Source: Corbicula japonica (Eukaryota; Mollusca; Bivalvia; Venerida; Cyrenidae). From it: a DNA stretch of 64,000 bases. The position numbers and the translations under genes were made by a program. The stretch spans positions 8,219,285-8,283,284 of the forward strand of contig JAZAYU010000019.1 of the NCBI GenBank assembly GCA_038501625.1, given 5' to 3'. How positions within the stretch are numbered: position 1 is the stretch's first letter; each line of letters begins with the position of its first letter. The notes under the pieces were generated by a model. It ran no database searches. It was not told the origin of the DNA and saw only the letters and a program-made list of their open reading frames with translations. Of the stretch, positions 34,816-47,113 are shown one piece after another.

Positions 34816-36339
34816 ACATTTAAAAATGTATATTTTAATGTCATGTATTTTGAAGATTTTTCCATTTTTACAAGATCTGATGCCTCAAGCAGAGTAAAGT
34901 CTTGAAAACCAGACTTTCGAAATTTAATGTATCAACGTTATGATGCACGTGACTTGTTAAATTCCACACTTTGCACTTGATTTAAACGTGTATTAAAATT
35001 TCGCAATTTTATTGCTATGTACGTGTGAGCAGTCGACCGAAACACAGTAAAACATGTTTAAAGGCTTTGTGCCAATCTGTATTAATGCCACGGCTTATTG
35101 TATTGCCGTTCTTACGTTTAGAATCGTATGCGTAATCTACAGCATGAAAGGCAGGGGCGCATACAGCTGTTTTCACACTCATTTTCTAAACAAAACAACA
35201 TCAATATTTTAGACTAGCTATTCTTGTCTTCAGACATGTCGCCGATCAAACACATGAGGGATTAGGGGAAGAAATTCATTTATTCACGTGGTCAGCCACA
35301 ATAAAATCTTGCTGAGCTTCGCCAAGCACTGACTAATGAATGGAATAAAATGCCCCGAGAACAAAGTCTTAGTAGCGTAGCCTCCGTGTTGTAGGCCACT
35401 GGCTGGGAAGATGCTTCTTGGGACATTTACAAACAAGTATCTTCTGAAAAGCCTCGTCTGTCCCCGATTCATTTTGCGTGGTTTGCACTCTGGGACATAT
35501 TGGAGTTATGGAGGTTTTTATTATGTTACCTCTGAAATTTGAAGAAAAATATATGGATTGTAAATTCTATTTTAATTCAGCAGCTACGAATAAACAAACA
35601 TATTATTTAAGAAAAGTTGAAAAAGATTTCACACCAGAAACTTACTTGTAGATGTTTATTAGCCAGCTTAGGGAAAGTTATAGGCTCTTACAAAGCTTTA
35701 TAACAAAAAAACATCATGAAACAGTTTTTATTTGTTTAAAATCACACTGGCATAAGTATTATTTTAACAATAATATATTTTAATACATTTAAAATAGAAT
35801 TAAAAATGAAAAATGAAAAATTCAAAAATTCAAATCTTCCCAGCTAAGGCATACAAAACGGAAAATTTTGGAAAATCACAGTCGTTTTATGACTGTCTCT
35901 AATAGTGCCTGCTCGTTAAAGTGGGTTCTTGTCATCATATCCCGAAAAACATGCTTATATAAAACTATGATAAGTATCAAAGCATTTGTGTTTGTTAAGT
36001 AAATATTCTAAGAACCGCATCGATATTTATTGCTGTCTGCAGCAAAATATTTTTTTATTATAACAGTGTCTATACTATTTAAAATTCACCAGGTTTCAAA
36101 TATAAAATGCATTATTATAGGATATCTCGCCTGTATAAAATATATTTAATATAATATTTTACCGGTGTCCAGATTCTTTACTTCATGACTAAAAGACAAG
36201 AACACATTTCATTATCTACTCTTTTGAGATTGCGAAAACCGAAAGTCGATTTAATACTAAGAATTCGAATTTTCAATCTAATGTTGCAAACAATACGCCC
36301 TGGTTTGTTTTTATACTATATTACACTAAAACTGGAAAA
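34816..36339. other. Interior of the 3.2-kb long-TIR element
   Basis: About 1.5 kb of A+T-rich sequence. The best frame (35284-35472, minus) has 62 codons and no motif. No transposase, zinc finger or DDE residues are evident. Confidence 0.55.
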
Positions 36340-37121
36340 GTTCGTGTTTTGTATATAAACGTTCTAACTGTAATCATTATTTCGCAAATATGTTGTTTTC
36401 TGGCGCATCACTATAAGCACCATGATCTCTATTTCATTTATAATCTTAAGAAAATCTGCTTTATATAAATTGTGATATCTTTTCCAGTGTTTTGTTTCAT
36501 AAATGCAAACGTTTCAAAGATTTACATTTCCAGCTAAGCAAGACTGTTTTGTTAAATAATACTTCTTTCTAAATACTTCGTAGCTGGTCATAAGAATTTA
36601 ACAAAGGAAACAAAATATCCATGTTTTATTGAAAAAAAAAATACAACGGACTCGCTTGGATTATTCTGATCGCTCGGATTGGCAAATAGTTTGCTTCTCA
36701 AAAATACAAGTGTTCCCTATCTCCAACGTCGCGGCCAGTGTTCCCTATTATTTTCCATTAATGCGTTTTTTACATCAGTTGCATACAGAAACTAGATATG
36801 TCACCGATAACATTCAATCTGTCGGGATATAACAAATTGTTCATGCAACAATCAGCTCACTTGCGAAAACTTGCCAGAAGAACGATTTCATCAAGATCCA
36901 AGTGTACCCTATCACCGAGCAGTGCAAGCTGCCAAACACTGTACACGAAATACCGTATAAACTACAAAAGCTGGCAAAATTTGGAATACACTATGCAATA
37001 TATATCTTCGTGTACGGGGTACTTTAGTGTTTATTTCATTTAAAATGGTCCAGGAATAAGCGAGAAACAAGTAAAAACATACCTCGAACCGAGAGAATTT
37101 TGTCACGTGATTCCCCACCCT
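36340..37121 (-). repeat. Right inverted arm of the 3.2-kb element
   Basis: Inverse of 33915-34815 without the SINE-like insertion. It therefore represents the state before that insertion. Confidence 0.85.
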
Positions 37122-37449
37122 AGGTCTGATTGTCCTCTCTATTTGACTGTAGAATGAGTGCGTTATAGTTGTCTTGCGAGAGGCTAATACAATCATTTTA
37201 TGTTCACTAAAACTACACGGCTGATGACTTCCTATATCGATTTACTAAATCTGGGTAATGAGAACATTTCGCGTGACTGCAATTTTCTTTGCGTCTCAAC
37301 GAATAAAAGGAACAATATTTCAAGAAAACAAATCAAAATAATTAAAATAGGGCATTTCATACTGCAGTTTTATTTTTTAAAGCCTGTACATGTTTTATAT
37401 TTTTGTAGGGAAATCTTCTAAAAGAACTTAGAAGACCGGTCAATTTCTT

Positions 37450-37810
37450 GTCCATGTCTTACATGTGTATGACCTTTCTGATTTTACTCCAGGGTTTCTG
37501 GTCTCAGTAAGGTAATTGTGTACCTAACTTTTTGCTAACCAATGCTATTAATTTCTTATGTTTTATACGTTTGTTTTGCTGTTGCATGCAACCTTTCCAA
37601 ATTATTCTGTGGGTTAGAGCTACTTCCCCAAGAAATATTGTACTTCTTTGTTCATATCAGAACCTGTTTGGGCAAGTGTGCAGTTGATTCACCCTGGAAC
37701 CTTTGTTTTGCCACTCTATGGCCGTCGTTCCAAAGCGGTAACCACTTAGGTTCTTTTTTACGTTAAATGTTTGTGAAATCACATTCGAAATTGACCATTT
37801 GATAAACCCA
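37450..37810 (+). repeat. R1 repeat, long copy
   Basis: Matches the minus strand of 4345-3960 from CTGATTTTACTCCA through TTGCATGCAAC, AGAACCTGTT-GGGCAAGTGTG, CCGT-GTTCCAA-GCGGTAACC to the GAAATTGA block. The outermost end of R1 is absent or diverged. The 74-codon frame 37542-37766 is a by-product. Confidence 0.7.
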
Positions 37811-38842
37811 TGCTAAGTTTTCTTCATGAAAATTATCACAGAAACAACAGGAGTGGTAGAACAGTATGCTTATTTATCCGAACAGCAATAAAACGAACAC
37901 AAAATGATGGTTCTTTAAAAATTAAAATCAAACAAAGTTGGTGATTTATATGTCAATCACAATAGTTAATTTTATGAGGCAAGGCTTCAACGTGTAAAGA
38001 ACAGTCATTTGGTGCAATCTAAAACAAAAGGAATATCTCGTTATCAGCGCACAGTGTCACCAAACATCATTAAAAATAGCAACGAATAAAGACGCTCCAC
38101 TGAAAATGTAAAACAAACAATAACATAGATGATCGTTCAATCACAAGCTGTAATTATCTACAGCACAAAAACTGCAACATGTTGTTGCATACTACATTAT
38201 TCCAAATCATCCCTTTAACTGATTAAGTATGCAAATCTCCAAACGAAAATGGTGGTCACTCGTAGTCTGTTATGGCCTTCAAGTAAACAATTCATGTCAT
38301 TCAAATACCTCAGCGAAACGCGTCAGAAATTTTTACTGACCAAACCGGTATCAAAACCTCCTGTGGGTGCACTCATAGGTCAGAGACACTGAATAGTTTC
38401 CCATAGACTTACATTATAAGATATGGTCCTCCTGAGATTTAGTTTACATGACTTGTTCTTAAACTACCCCAGGTTTTATAGTGGCACTCTTGGGAAATGC
38501 CAAAAAAATAACCAGGAATCAGCGTCTTCACCAACTCAAACAGTCTTTAAAAATAATTTTCATTTTAAAGTATTTATTTCAAGTCATTTAACATTTTTGA
38601 AAACAAAACATTATTTTATTCTTTACAGTTTTGGCCAATGAGACTTTGAAAATAAAGTAAGCACGAATCGTCCCTAGACAAAATTGTCCAATCTGCGACA
38701 GGCTTTTCTATTTACTGTCCTCTGACCTTACATTAGTGATCGTTAGTTTTCGTGGATTTCCGTTAGACACCATTTTTATTGGTACTTACTTCGTGAATCT
38801 CAAATTCCAGAAATCCACAAAAGTTAGTGCCCCGCTTATATA
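37811..38842. other. Intergenic DNA, nothing recognised
   Basis: A+T-rich. At 38309-38322 GCGAAACGCGTCAG resembles half of a hammerhead core but lacks the other half. No gene seen. Confidence 0.5.
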
Positions 38843-38844
38843 TA

Positions 38845-39401
38845 CTCAACAAAAATAAAAACTATCCACTTTCCTATTTTAAATTTTGTAAAATTTGAAA
38901 ACGAAAACTCAAAATTCTATATGTGTACACATTTTCTTTAATGTAATCATTGCAAAGGGATGAATTTTTTTGATAATCTGCAGCCACAACTTAGTTATCT
39001 TTCCCTTTGTTAAAATAAGGGTTTCGGTAAAATATCAGTGACTGTTTGAAATATTCACATTTATTTGAATAATTTCACTCTCTTTACCTCTTGTGGAAAA
39101 ATAAAATTACAAAATATTCATCAATAACACAACTGGTCCTCGATAAACAACACTAGAAATTCCAACCATTTCCAATTACCTCCCTTTAAATTGAATATGT
39201 AGTGTTTTGGAATCCATGATTAATTGTTATTCGATTGGCAGTTCCTCAGGTCTTGGTGTGGAAGTTTTTATTCATGAACAATTTAACTTAAAAACAACTG
39301 AGATTAACTAACAAAACACCATTCAAAGCGTTCCTGATTAAATGAAACTATGTTAATGAGAATATAAGCATAAAAAGTGGATACTTTTTATTTTGGTTCA
39401 G
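38845..39401. mobile_element. 557-bp TA-flanked MITE (Tc1/mariner type)
   Basis: The left end CTCAACAAAAATAAAAACTA and the inverted right end (CTGAACCAAAATAAAAAGTA when reverse-complemented) match at 17 of 20 bases and continue into TATCCACTTT. TA flanks both sides (38843-38844, 39402-39403). The interior has CCTCCCTTTAAATTGAA, shared in inverse orientation with the MITE at 44929-45489. No coding capacity. Confidence 0.85.
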
Positions 39402-39403
39402 TA

Positions 39404-40924
39404 TATTTGATTTCAGATTGAGATTTGTTCACTATCACTAGAAACGTTCGTTAATTCGGACTTCGACGCGCAACAAAGCAATCAGCTGTAAATATTTTAA
39501 TTCTCCAGCATTCAAAATAGTGTGCTATTAGCAGCCTCTCTTCTTGACTTTACCGATGGTATTTTCTTTTTAATGTTGCAGTTTATTTAATCAAATATCC
39601 ATACAACACATCGGTTGAAAATAGCTTATATACAACTGCATATCTAAATTAAATTTGGAGATCTGCGATAAAACTTGCAAAACATTTTATCACTTTGTGG
39701 TACCGATACACAACTGACAAAGAGGAACCTTAAAAGTAGATGTAATGACCTCCTACATTCTTCAACGTCCCATAATTTTGTTAAATCAAATCATTGAGAG
39801 AATCGATTTTAAAGTGAACAATAATTTCTGGTCATCTGTGACCAAATTTGCATCGATTGACGTATTTTAAAACAAACTCTTGTAAGTGTGGAAAAACATT
39901 TAATTTAGAAGTAGGTAGTATTATAAAAGGCGTATATAAAGTAGATAATTGGATTATCTTCATTAAATGTTCTAAGGTTTCAGCAAACATACTCGCCCAA
40001 GTCTTGCGTCTACTAACTGATCTCAGTAAACTGAATTAGATAGTTTTCGAAGAGAAACCAGAAAAAATACATGTTGATTAGAGCCCAGACATAACAGTGG
40101 TCATTTGTTTGATCTAATTTGAAAGATGTAGGATATAATTTCCTAAATTAGGCATCAGGAGAAATTTACTGAAGGAAATACAGGATAATTACCTCTTGAA
40201 AATCACTTACTTAGCGTTCATGATAAATTGTTCAATATCTTTGACAAGAATGGTACTTGTTCAAACTGGAACACGAAGCAGCATAATCACATCTAAACAT
40301 GTATCCGTAACGTTTTAAACTGGATGGCAATTTTGTTTACAATCGTCTGCACGTTCTTCAAATAAATCAGATCTGTATACCAGCAAAATATATTGTTTGT
40401 TTTTTATTCACATCATCTAGCTACTTGGCTATGACATGTTGATCTAAACTGATTTGCAAGGATTTAAAGTGAATAATAATTAATGTTCATCTAAAAGAAG
40501 TTTTAGCTTCAATACTCTACAAGACGAAGCAATATGCGACGCCTGTGAAGCCCGCTGCTAAAGAACGACTTTCCAACAAAGGATTTTCTATGGCGCACTA
40601 AACAATTTCTTTAATTTTGAGGTATATGGCGACATGTACTAGCCACTACTACATGCACTTTGTTGGACGGAGTATTAAACTCGCAAACAATCCTTGAATC
40701 TTGATATCAGATAGTTTGGCTTCGTAGATATGACGAAGAACAGATACACAGTTCACTGTGTGGTAACACTGTTCCTCAAAAGTCAGAGAACGTTTTAACG
40801 ATGATGGCGTGTTAAACCGCAAAAATTTTAATGTAAACACTTCATTTTTATTGATAAATGTATCTTCGCCTATTACTATAAAGCAGTCTTGATATTCCTG
40901 TTAAAATTCTAGTTTATTCAGTTT
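39404..40924. other. Intergenic DNA, nothing recognised
   Basis: A+T-rich. Frames at 39848-40039 and 40649-40840 lack motifs. No clear repeat. Confidence 0.5.
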
Positions 40925-41110
40925 CCCCATTGTTTTCTTGTTTAGGACTAAACCATTCTTTTATTTGGGGAACATACGCCGCTGATCATGGACTGGTATT
41001 AATCTAAAAATACCGCACGGAAGTATCCATGTTCATCGCCATATGCATTGTTTCGTTATGAATTGATCAAAGTTGTATAGTTTAGTGGTGTTAACTAGGT
41101 GGCTATACTA
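40925..41110 (-). repeat. R2 repeat, partial copy
   Basis: On the minus strand it gives TCCATGATCAGCGGCGTATG and the CTAAAC-AGAAAACAATGG block, as in 42295-42375 and 59090-59155. On the plus strand it also holds TCATCGCCATATGCAT as in 60135-60150. Confidence 0.65.
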
Positions 41111-41249
41111 CGTCACTTTTAGAATGTCGTGCATACAAAAAATCACCCGCTTCCGTTAGGTTCTTTGCTTATTTCTGAGTAATTTCTGGATCAATAATTA
41201 TGATCCTGTTAAAAAGTATTTTCATCGACAGTCACATGTAATATCAATC

Positions 41250-41323
41250 GGCTGCCGTTTTCTTAAACATTCAAAGACGCATTTTGTTTGAAATGTCTTT
41301 GAATGTTAGAGAAACGACAGCCT
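41250..41323. repeat. 74-nt imperfect hairpin
   Basis: GGCTGCCGTTTTCTTAAACA and ATTCAAAGAC pair with an almost complete inverse ending GAAACGACAGCC, giving about 29 bp with three or four mismatches and a loop of about 16 nt. The size and shape match a microRNA precursor or the ends of a tiny foldback element. No expression evidence is available. Confidence 0.8.
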
Positions 41324-41329
41324 GAAGGC

Positions 41330-42044
41330 AAAAACAATGGAATCTTAAAAAAATGTTGTAATGAAATAAAAAAAATGGTGTGGATTTTTCTAATGTTCGT
41401 TTTAAGAAGTGAATATGATATAACATCAAATATCGTTCTCCTATGTATAATTACTAATATATAATAAGAATAAGAAGTGCTCGATCGTATCAATTGATTA
41501 ACTTTGTTTTGCTAAATTATTACATTTAAAAAAAAGTGTACAACTGCAAAAGACTTTGTTTATTATGAAAACAAAGAACGATATCAAAGTAATTTCACCT
41601 TGAATTATACATAAAACTATTCAACATGGTAAAGACAGAAAACGTCAGATGGATAGATTGCGGCAATTCGATGAACACGCATTGCATGTAAATTTATAAG
41701 TTGGACGTAATTTTGAAAACAGTCGTATGACAAAACAAATAAACAACAGCACAGACAAAACATATATACAGCCGTATAGTGTGGCAGCACGGAAAACCAT
41801 AATATTTCAGAAGGAGAAAACGGCGGAACGAAAATATAGGGAAAAGCAAATTGAAGAAAAAGAGTTTTGACAGTAATGCAAAAAAAGTATTTTGGCAGTA
41901 TGAAGAAAACGGAAGACGTGGGCACGGAGAAAACAGTGAGACAATATGAAAAATTACAGCAGCATGGAGAAAACAGGACACGAAAGTACGCAGGCAAAAA
42001 GAAAGAGGCAGTTCGGAAAGAATTCTTTGCGGTTCCCATTTGAC
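41330..42044. other. Intergenic DNA, no gene supported
   Basis: Minus-strand frames at 41263-41493, 41617-42144 and 41694-41981 are hydrophobic and Phe/Cys-rich but have no family motif. The 175-codon frame runs into the R2 copy at its start. I see no reason to call a gene. Confidence 0.45.
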
Positions 42045-42395
42045 AAGTTAAGATAATGAAAATAGATGAAAATAGAACTTTAAAAGCCGCCGAACACGAA
42101 AAATGTGAAAACATTGCAGGCTCGGTTTGATTGAGCCTGTTCACGGGCAGTAATGAAAATGCATATTACTGTCCACGCCGACTTACCCCGGGGTGAGCAC
42201 AACTCAATATTTACACCAATAAACAGTATCCATCTCAAACGATGGCATGAATATGGCGGTGAACATGGAACCTTCAATGCGGTATTTTCAGATTAATAGC
42301 ATTCCATGATCAGCGGCGTATGGTCCCCAGATAAATTAATGGGTTTGCCCTAAACGAGAAAACAATGGGCGGAACTAAACAAAATAAATTTTGAC
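42045..42395 (+). repeat. R2 repeat, longest copy
   Basis: Contains AAAGCCGCCGAACACGAAAA, then GCAGGCTCGGTTTGATTGAG and a second stem (CAGTAAT-ATTACTG), ATCTCAAACGATGGCATGAA, ATGATCAGCGGCGTATGG and GGGTTTGCCCTAAACGAGAA. The same blocks in the same order occur at 58905-59162 and inverted at 60075-60352. Two consecutive hairpins (CAGGCTC/GAGCCTG and CAGTAAT/ATTACTG) are conserved. Confidence 0.8.
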
Positions 42396-42667
42396 GGGAT
42401 CTGAGAATATAAATCCTGCATATCACAGACAACGCCAAAGGCATAATTTAAAAATGAGGAGATATATCCTTGGAATGATTGAAGAATATCTGAATATATA
42501 TTGGCTGGGATATTGAAATCACCCATCTATGAACAGGCCGGAATATTTAAAAAAAAAGCAATTTTAGAAGTACAATTGATAAAGTGCGTAAGTATCGTGC
42601 ACAAATACCTTCAAAGAACGTAACTGATGACAGCACTGATAAATGTACGGGGAAACGTTTTACAGCC
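42396..42667. other. Spacer between two R2 copies
   Basis: A+T-rich, no recognised feature. It contains the 5' part of a 64-codon frame (42584-42778) that runs into R2. Confidence 0.4.
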
Positions 42668-42812
42668 GCCGCACGGATCAAACAACGCTACTGTGATATT
42701 GAAATTATGAAAACAGATGAAAAGGGATCTTTAAACGCCACCGAACACGACAAAATATTACAGGCTCGGTTTGATTGAGCCTGTTCATGGGCAGTAATGG
42801 TAATGCATTAGT
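42668..42812 (+). repeat. R2 repeat, short copy
   Basis: CAACGCTACTGTGATATTGA, AAACGCCACCGAACACGACA, then CAGGCTCGGTTTGATTGAGC and CATGGGCAGTAATGG. It ends before the GATCAGCGG block. Confidence 0.8.
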
Positions 42813-43394
42813 TATAAAATCACATGCTTTTTAAGGACGTCACTGACGACAGTAATATAGAATGGAGTACATTTCCTGTGTGCGAGGTTCGGAGGGAAAT
42901 TCCAAACTGAGAATTCGCGATTACCATATTTCCTCGCATCTTTTTTATTTTACTTTATTCCCGACCTCATTATTATATTATTTGAAGATAAGGGTGTTCC
43001 AATAATAATTAATTGTAAAAAATTTTTACTACATTGGTCATACTTTTTGTTAAACCTTTCTTTTGTCGCACAGATGTAAACAAATAACAGCTCCGGATAA
43101 ATTATAAATGATGCCCTAACACACTTGCTTTTATCTTGCCCAATAGCGTTATTTCCATTCTCTATATTACATATGTTCTAAATTCTAATTTCTCTGTGAT
43201 TCGTTAAAAGCATTTGCTAATTCCTCAATGTAAAACACTTAAGTGACATCCAAGATGGAAATGATTTCAACAGACACCAAGAATATTAAACAGCTGGTAT
43301 TACCTCAATTGTCTTGTTTTCTTTTCTGTTCTGAATGTCAAATCTACTACTATCTAAACGATAAATGATGTCACTTCAAATCAAGCGCTTTGCC

Positions 43395-43446
43395 AATGTA
43401 TAAAACACAGTTCACGGTCCAAGACATGATTTGTGTTTTATACATT
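43395..43446. repeat. Perfect 15-bp inverted repeat
   Basis: AATGTATAAAACACA (43395-43409) and its exact inverse (43432-43446) with a 22-bp spacer. Function unknown. Confidence 0.9.
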
Positions 43447-44106
43447 GAGCTCTTTGCTATCATCCGTTAACTATTTCTTACTAGAAATTAGTTAAACACG
43501 TATTTCATGGCCATACATGGTAGCAATATAACAATTAATTAAAACTATTCTTTAACGAAAATATTTATAATCGTAGTATGAAGAATATTCAAACAAATTT
43601 CCTACTGACAAAAAGACACACAAACAAAGTTACATTATATTTAGATGTCTAGATCCAATTGAAATATTTGGTACCATAAAAAGTTTATCCTGAAACAGTA
43701 TACTATCTTTCATAATTTATGGTTGACTTCTTATAACTCCTACCAGAACACGTATTTCGTAGTCATTTGATAGAAGAAAAACAATTTATTACAGGAATAT
43801 CCCTGATATTGACGTATATAAATGAAAAAAAATCTTAGTGGCAAAAAACATATGGAGAAGTAGAGACATGGACAAGGAGATGAAGTAGATTTCCGATTCC
43901 CAATGAGGAAGAAAAACGGATCGGTCTAACAAGGATATAAAACAAACAATGGAGACCAGTCTCGGATCTAGACAACCTGATTGTTTCAATTCAAAAAGTC
44001 TAACAACTCGCCCATGGGAAATTTGAGTGTTTCGTTGGAAGATCGTATCGAAAATTTACAACACATGCGAAATATAAATTTTAAATTGATTGTAAACGTG
44101 AACAAA

Positions 44107-44172
44107 GAAAACAGAAACCAACGGAAAACAGAAACCACCTGAAAACAGAAACCACCTGAAAACAGAAACCAT
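44107..44172 (+). repeat. 17-bp tandem repeat, about four units
   Basis: GAAAACAGAAACCACCT repeated with small changes in the first and last unit. Confidence 0.9.
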
Positions 44173-44928
44173 CTTTTTAAGAACTTACGATAATACTTCT
44201 GTGTAATTAAACATTAACGGACCTTCATCCGATGATAAAAAGTGTGCCGCTAACGAGTATCTACTAACCAATTCTTTGATATTCTATTTTATGTTGCTGG
44301 AAAAAAAAATAGCACCAATAATACAATTGCCTTTATTACACGGCCGAAAAAAAGTGATTTTATAACAATTGTTTTATACGCTGCCACATAAACCACACAA
44401 TTTGTGTTTAGTTTGAGCTTATATTAGTGTTCCATACAGAAGAGATGTCTTTATTCAGGTTGACGATTTAAATTCCGCTAAAACAACTCAAGACCGTACG
44501 GTTACAAGAGAGAACATTTCATAACAGATTAAAGGCCAAGAGCTGGAAATCCAAATGAGCAACCAGCAACTAACTTTGGCTGTCAATGTTTCATGAAATT
44601 ATGAAGACAAATTGACAGGATTCACAAAAACGCAAAATCTTTCTTGGAATTAAATCAGTTTTGCAAGGAATATGTAATTTATTTTATCGATTAAACTGCC
44701 TGGAACTCATTTACTTTTGACAAATTAGCACGTTATCATCCAGATGTATAATTACTGACAAACCTAATGCAAAAATAATGCTTTCCACTTATCCATTCTT
44801 TTTTTCAGATTATAATTTTTTTGAAAATTTCTTAAAATAAAAAAACACGTACACATTTTGAAGATATGGAGTGATAGTTAGTTGAGTCTTAAGATCCGGT
44901 TTTATTTATAACTCAGTAGTATCTACTT

Positions 44929-45489
44929 CACTCAACCAAAGTTCTAATTGGTCTTCAATTGTATATGTTTACAATGTATGCTAGTTTCGTTTCTTGCCTA
45001 TGTCAAGATAGGTTGTTGAAAGAACTGTTTTGTCTTGAAATAAATTATCTAATGTCTTTTTAATCGTTATTGAGTGTTTTCTTCAATGAATCCAATACCA
45101 TTTACTTACACCGGAGGGTCAAAATTAGAACAGTCTTAAATTGAAAGGGAGGTAATTTTGAAATTGGATACTTTGAAATGGATTTATTTCAACAAGTGTG
45201 CTGTTGATTAGTAAGGTTTTATGTTTTTCCTACTAATGAGGGGTCTTTTTAAAACAAAACAAGAAATTAAGAGCAAATTTCTGTTTGCTTGACCTTTTTA
45301 TGCAAGAAATGCATTTTTAGCAAAATTAAGGATAATTCTCGCCCAACTGTTCCGAAGTCAAATATTACAAGATTAAAGCTCAAGTTGAAGACTGTTTTTG
45401 GCATATGATCATAAATAAAGAGTGAATTTATTGTCTTCCTTATAAAAATATACGGACAAAAAGTGACCAATTAGAACTTTGGTTGAGTG
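44929..45489. mobile_element. 561-bp MITE with perfect 25-bp TIRs
   Basis: The left end CACTCAACCAAAGTTCTAAT plus TGGTC is exactly inverted at 45465-45489. TA follows the right end (45490-45491), but the left flank reads CTACTT, so the target duplication is not clean. The interior AAATTGAAAGGGAGGTAA (about 45138) is the inverse of a segment in the MITE at 38845-39401, and the lengths are nearly equal, so they are one family in opposite orientation. Confidence 0.85.
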
Positions 45490-45491
45490 TA

Positions 45492-47113
45492 TTTTTCAGA
45501 TTACAAGGAGAAACACATAAATATATAACAACGGACATACTGTTGTGATTGCTACACAAGGCTTAAAGAATCTGTTTAGAACAACACATTTAGACAGTTC
45601 TGTTTAAAATACAGATTGTCTGAACGTTTTTGAAGTAAAAGAGCACTCTTTTCGACTCCCTTTTCAAGGTTCGGAAAATAACTAACGATCCCTGGTGCCG
45701 ATGCAACGTTGTAAAATGAATCCCATAGAAAAATGACCGCCGGCATTTATTTTATATACTTTATTAGAATAATGACCAATTTCCATAAAATGATGACATC
45801 CCTTAAAACAAAGTGACCCCCTGATATTAAATATAACATATAAACCCAAGATATATTATATAACGTTATTATTTGTGTTCTACATCACTTCAGTAAATAT
45901 TAAGTGTAAACTCGATAGAAAAGCAATCTCGTGGTCATCTATCTAAGTAAAACGACCCATTTTCTGTGAATTGAGTATAAACCTAAGAGGTCATTTTGTA
46001 TACAGTGTTTGTTCCTATCGCATCATTAATACCAGATGTTTAGCCTCTACATGAATACGAGTAAGTTTCATACTTGATCAAGATATTATCAAGAAAAACT
46101 CGTGTGACAAGTTTGGTGAAGCTCGCGTTAAATATAAAAAACAAAAGTAACAAAAGGTCGATGTAATCATGCATAGATGTAATTAGATGATAGAATAAAG
46201 TCGTAAAAGGTCATAACTCCCGAACAGGTTGAGCAAATTCATTTTATTTTCTTTCTGCACAGTCAACAAGATATCGGGAATAGAATATCATAAACGTTTC
46301 ATTCATTTCCGTCCAATAATGAATGAGAGTTGCGATCACAAAAAATGTGTGACAAGTTTGGACGAACACAAGGACGGAAACCATTACCATATTTTCCTCC
46401 GATTCATATCGAATAGGTTAGTTATGTTGTTTGCCAAAGATGGGTTAGAATTAGGGTTTGGCTTAGGTGTAGGGGGTTGTTTTCTATAGGGGTCAGAATT
46501 CTATGAGAGTCATTTTTCTAAGTGTGAAGGAATCATAAAAGTTTTATGTAGTTAAATTTAAGAATTTATTTTTAAATTTTGATTTCTTAAAGCATCTCTA
46601 TCATATCAACTGATCAAGTAATTTAAAAGATCTATTGCTGATTACAGATATAAGTTCAATTAAGATATTGACACTTTACTGATACTCTGACGTTATCATT
46701 TTCCACTATTGTTATTTATTCTTTATTTTCTTAAATGTGTTAATGACTTCCTATATGATAATCAATTAATATTTTATCTGATGCCTCAACGGGTATATAA
46801 CATGCATTTTATTTCATAATTGTTTACTGTGATAACTTAGTGATACTAAGTGTTTCTTACTTTGGGATTATTTTATAATCTGGATTTACATTTTCTTTGT
46901 GAACTTTGTGAACTTTGTGTTTTTCATATATGTGTTACTTCACATTAAATATAATTGCGAGACTTAAACGGACTGGATATTATTTACTTAGCTCTACCCC
47001 TAAATACATTATATTCACCCGACGACAAAACTCGCTTTATATTTAAAGTATGACCCCCGATCACACTATTATCACCGGAAAGTCATTATTCTATATAAAA
47101 TAATGACAAGGGG
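45492..47113. other. Intergenic DNA, no gene supported
   Basis: A+T-rich. An 86-codon frame at 46229-46489 ends in a Gly/Leu-rich tail and shows no family motif. A tandem GTGAACTTT occurs near 46899-46917. GTGACCCCC-type phrases near 45820 and 47050 may be remnants of one repeat. Confidence 0.45.

Larger units (their letters stand above)
33915..37121. mobile_element. 3.2-kb element with ~0.8-0.9-kb terminal inverted repeats
   Basis: The left end AGGGTGGGGAATCACGTGAC is mirrored at the right end (GTCACGTGATTCCCCACCCT). The arms remain alignable inward to about 34815 on the left and 36340 on the right, with many identical runs such as GTGTACAGTGTTTGGCAGCTTGC. The interior of about 1.5 kb has no recognisable transposase. 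GGTCT occurs just outside both ends (33909-33913 and 37123-37127), one base from each terminus, so a target duplication is suggested but not clean. Long TIRs fit MULE or foldback elements; the superfamily is undecided. Confidence 0.85.
42813..44928. other. Intergenic DNA, no gene supported
   Basis: A+T-rich apart from the small hairpin at 43395-43446 and the short tandem repeat at 44107-44172. The 43789-43989 frame has no motif. Confidence 0.5.

Noticed and set aside
34030..37196. Frames in both arms of the long-TIR element as a duplicated gene
   Set aside because: They mirror one another because the arms are inverted copies, and substitutions do not respect codon positions by eye.
38309..38322. 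GCGAAACGCGTCAG as a second hammerhead
   Set aside because: The CUGANGA core is missing upstream and no stem I can be formed, so only half a motif is there.
41617..42144. 175-codon Phe/Cys-rich frame as a host gene
   Set aside because: Its start lies in an R2 repeat, there is no motif or splice context, and A+T-rich DNA gives hydrophobic frames by chance.
42584..42778. 64-codon frame ending in NATEHDKILQARFD as part of a coding R2 element
   Set aside because: The matching strings in other R2 copies are broken by stops and shifts, so no shared reading frame is supported.
46229..46489. 86-codon frame as a small protein gene
   Set aside because: No homology recognised, no start context, no promoter or poly(A) evidence; the Gly-rich end stems from a GGTTTGGCTTAGG run.
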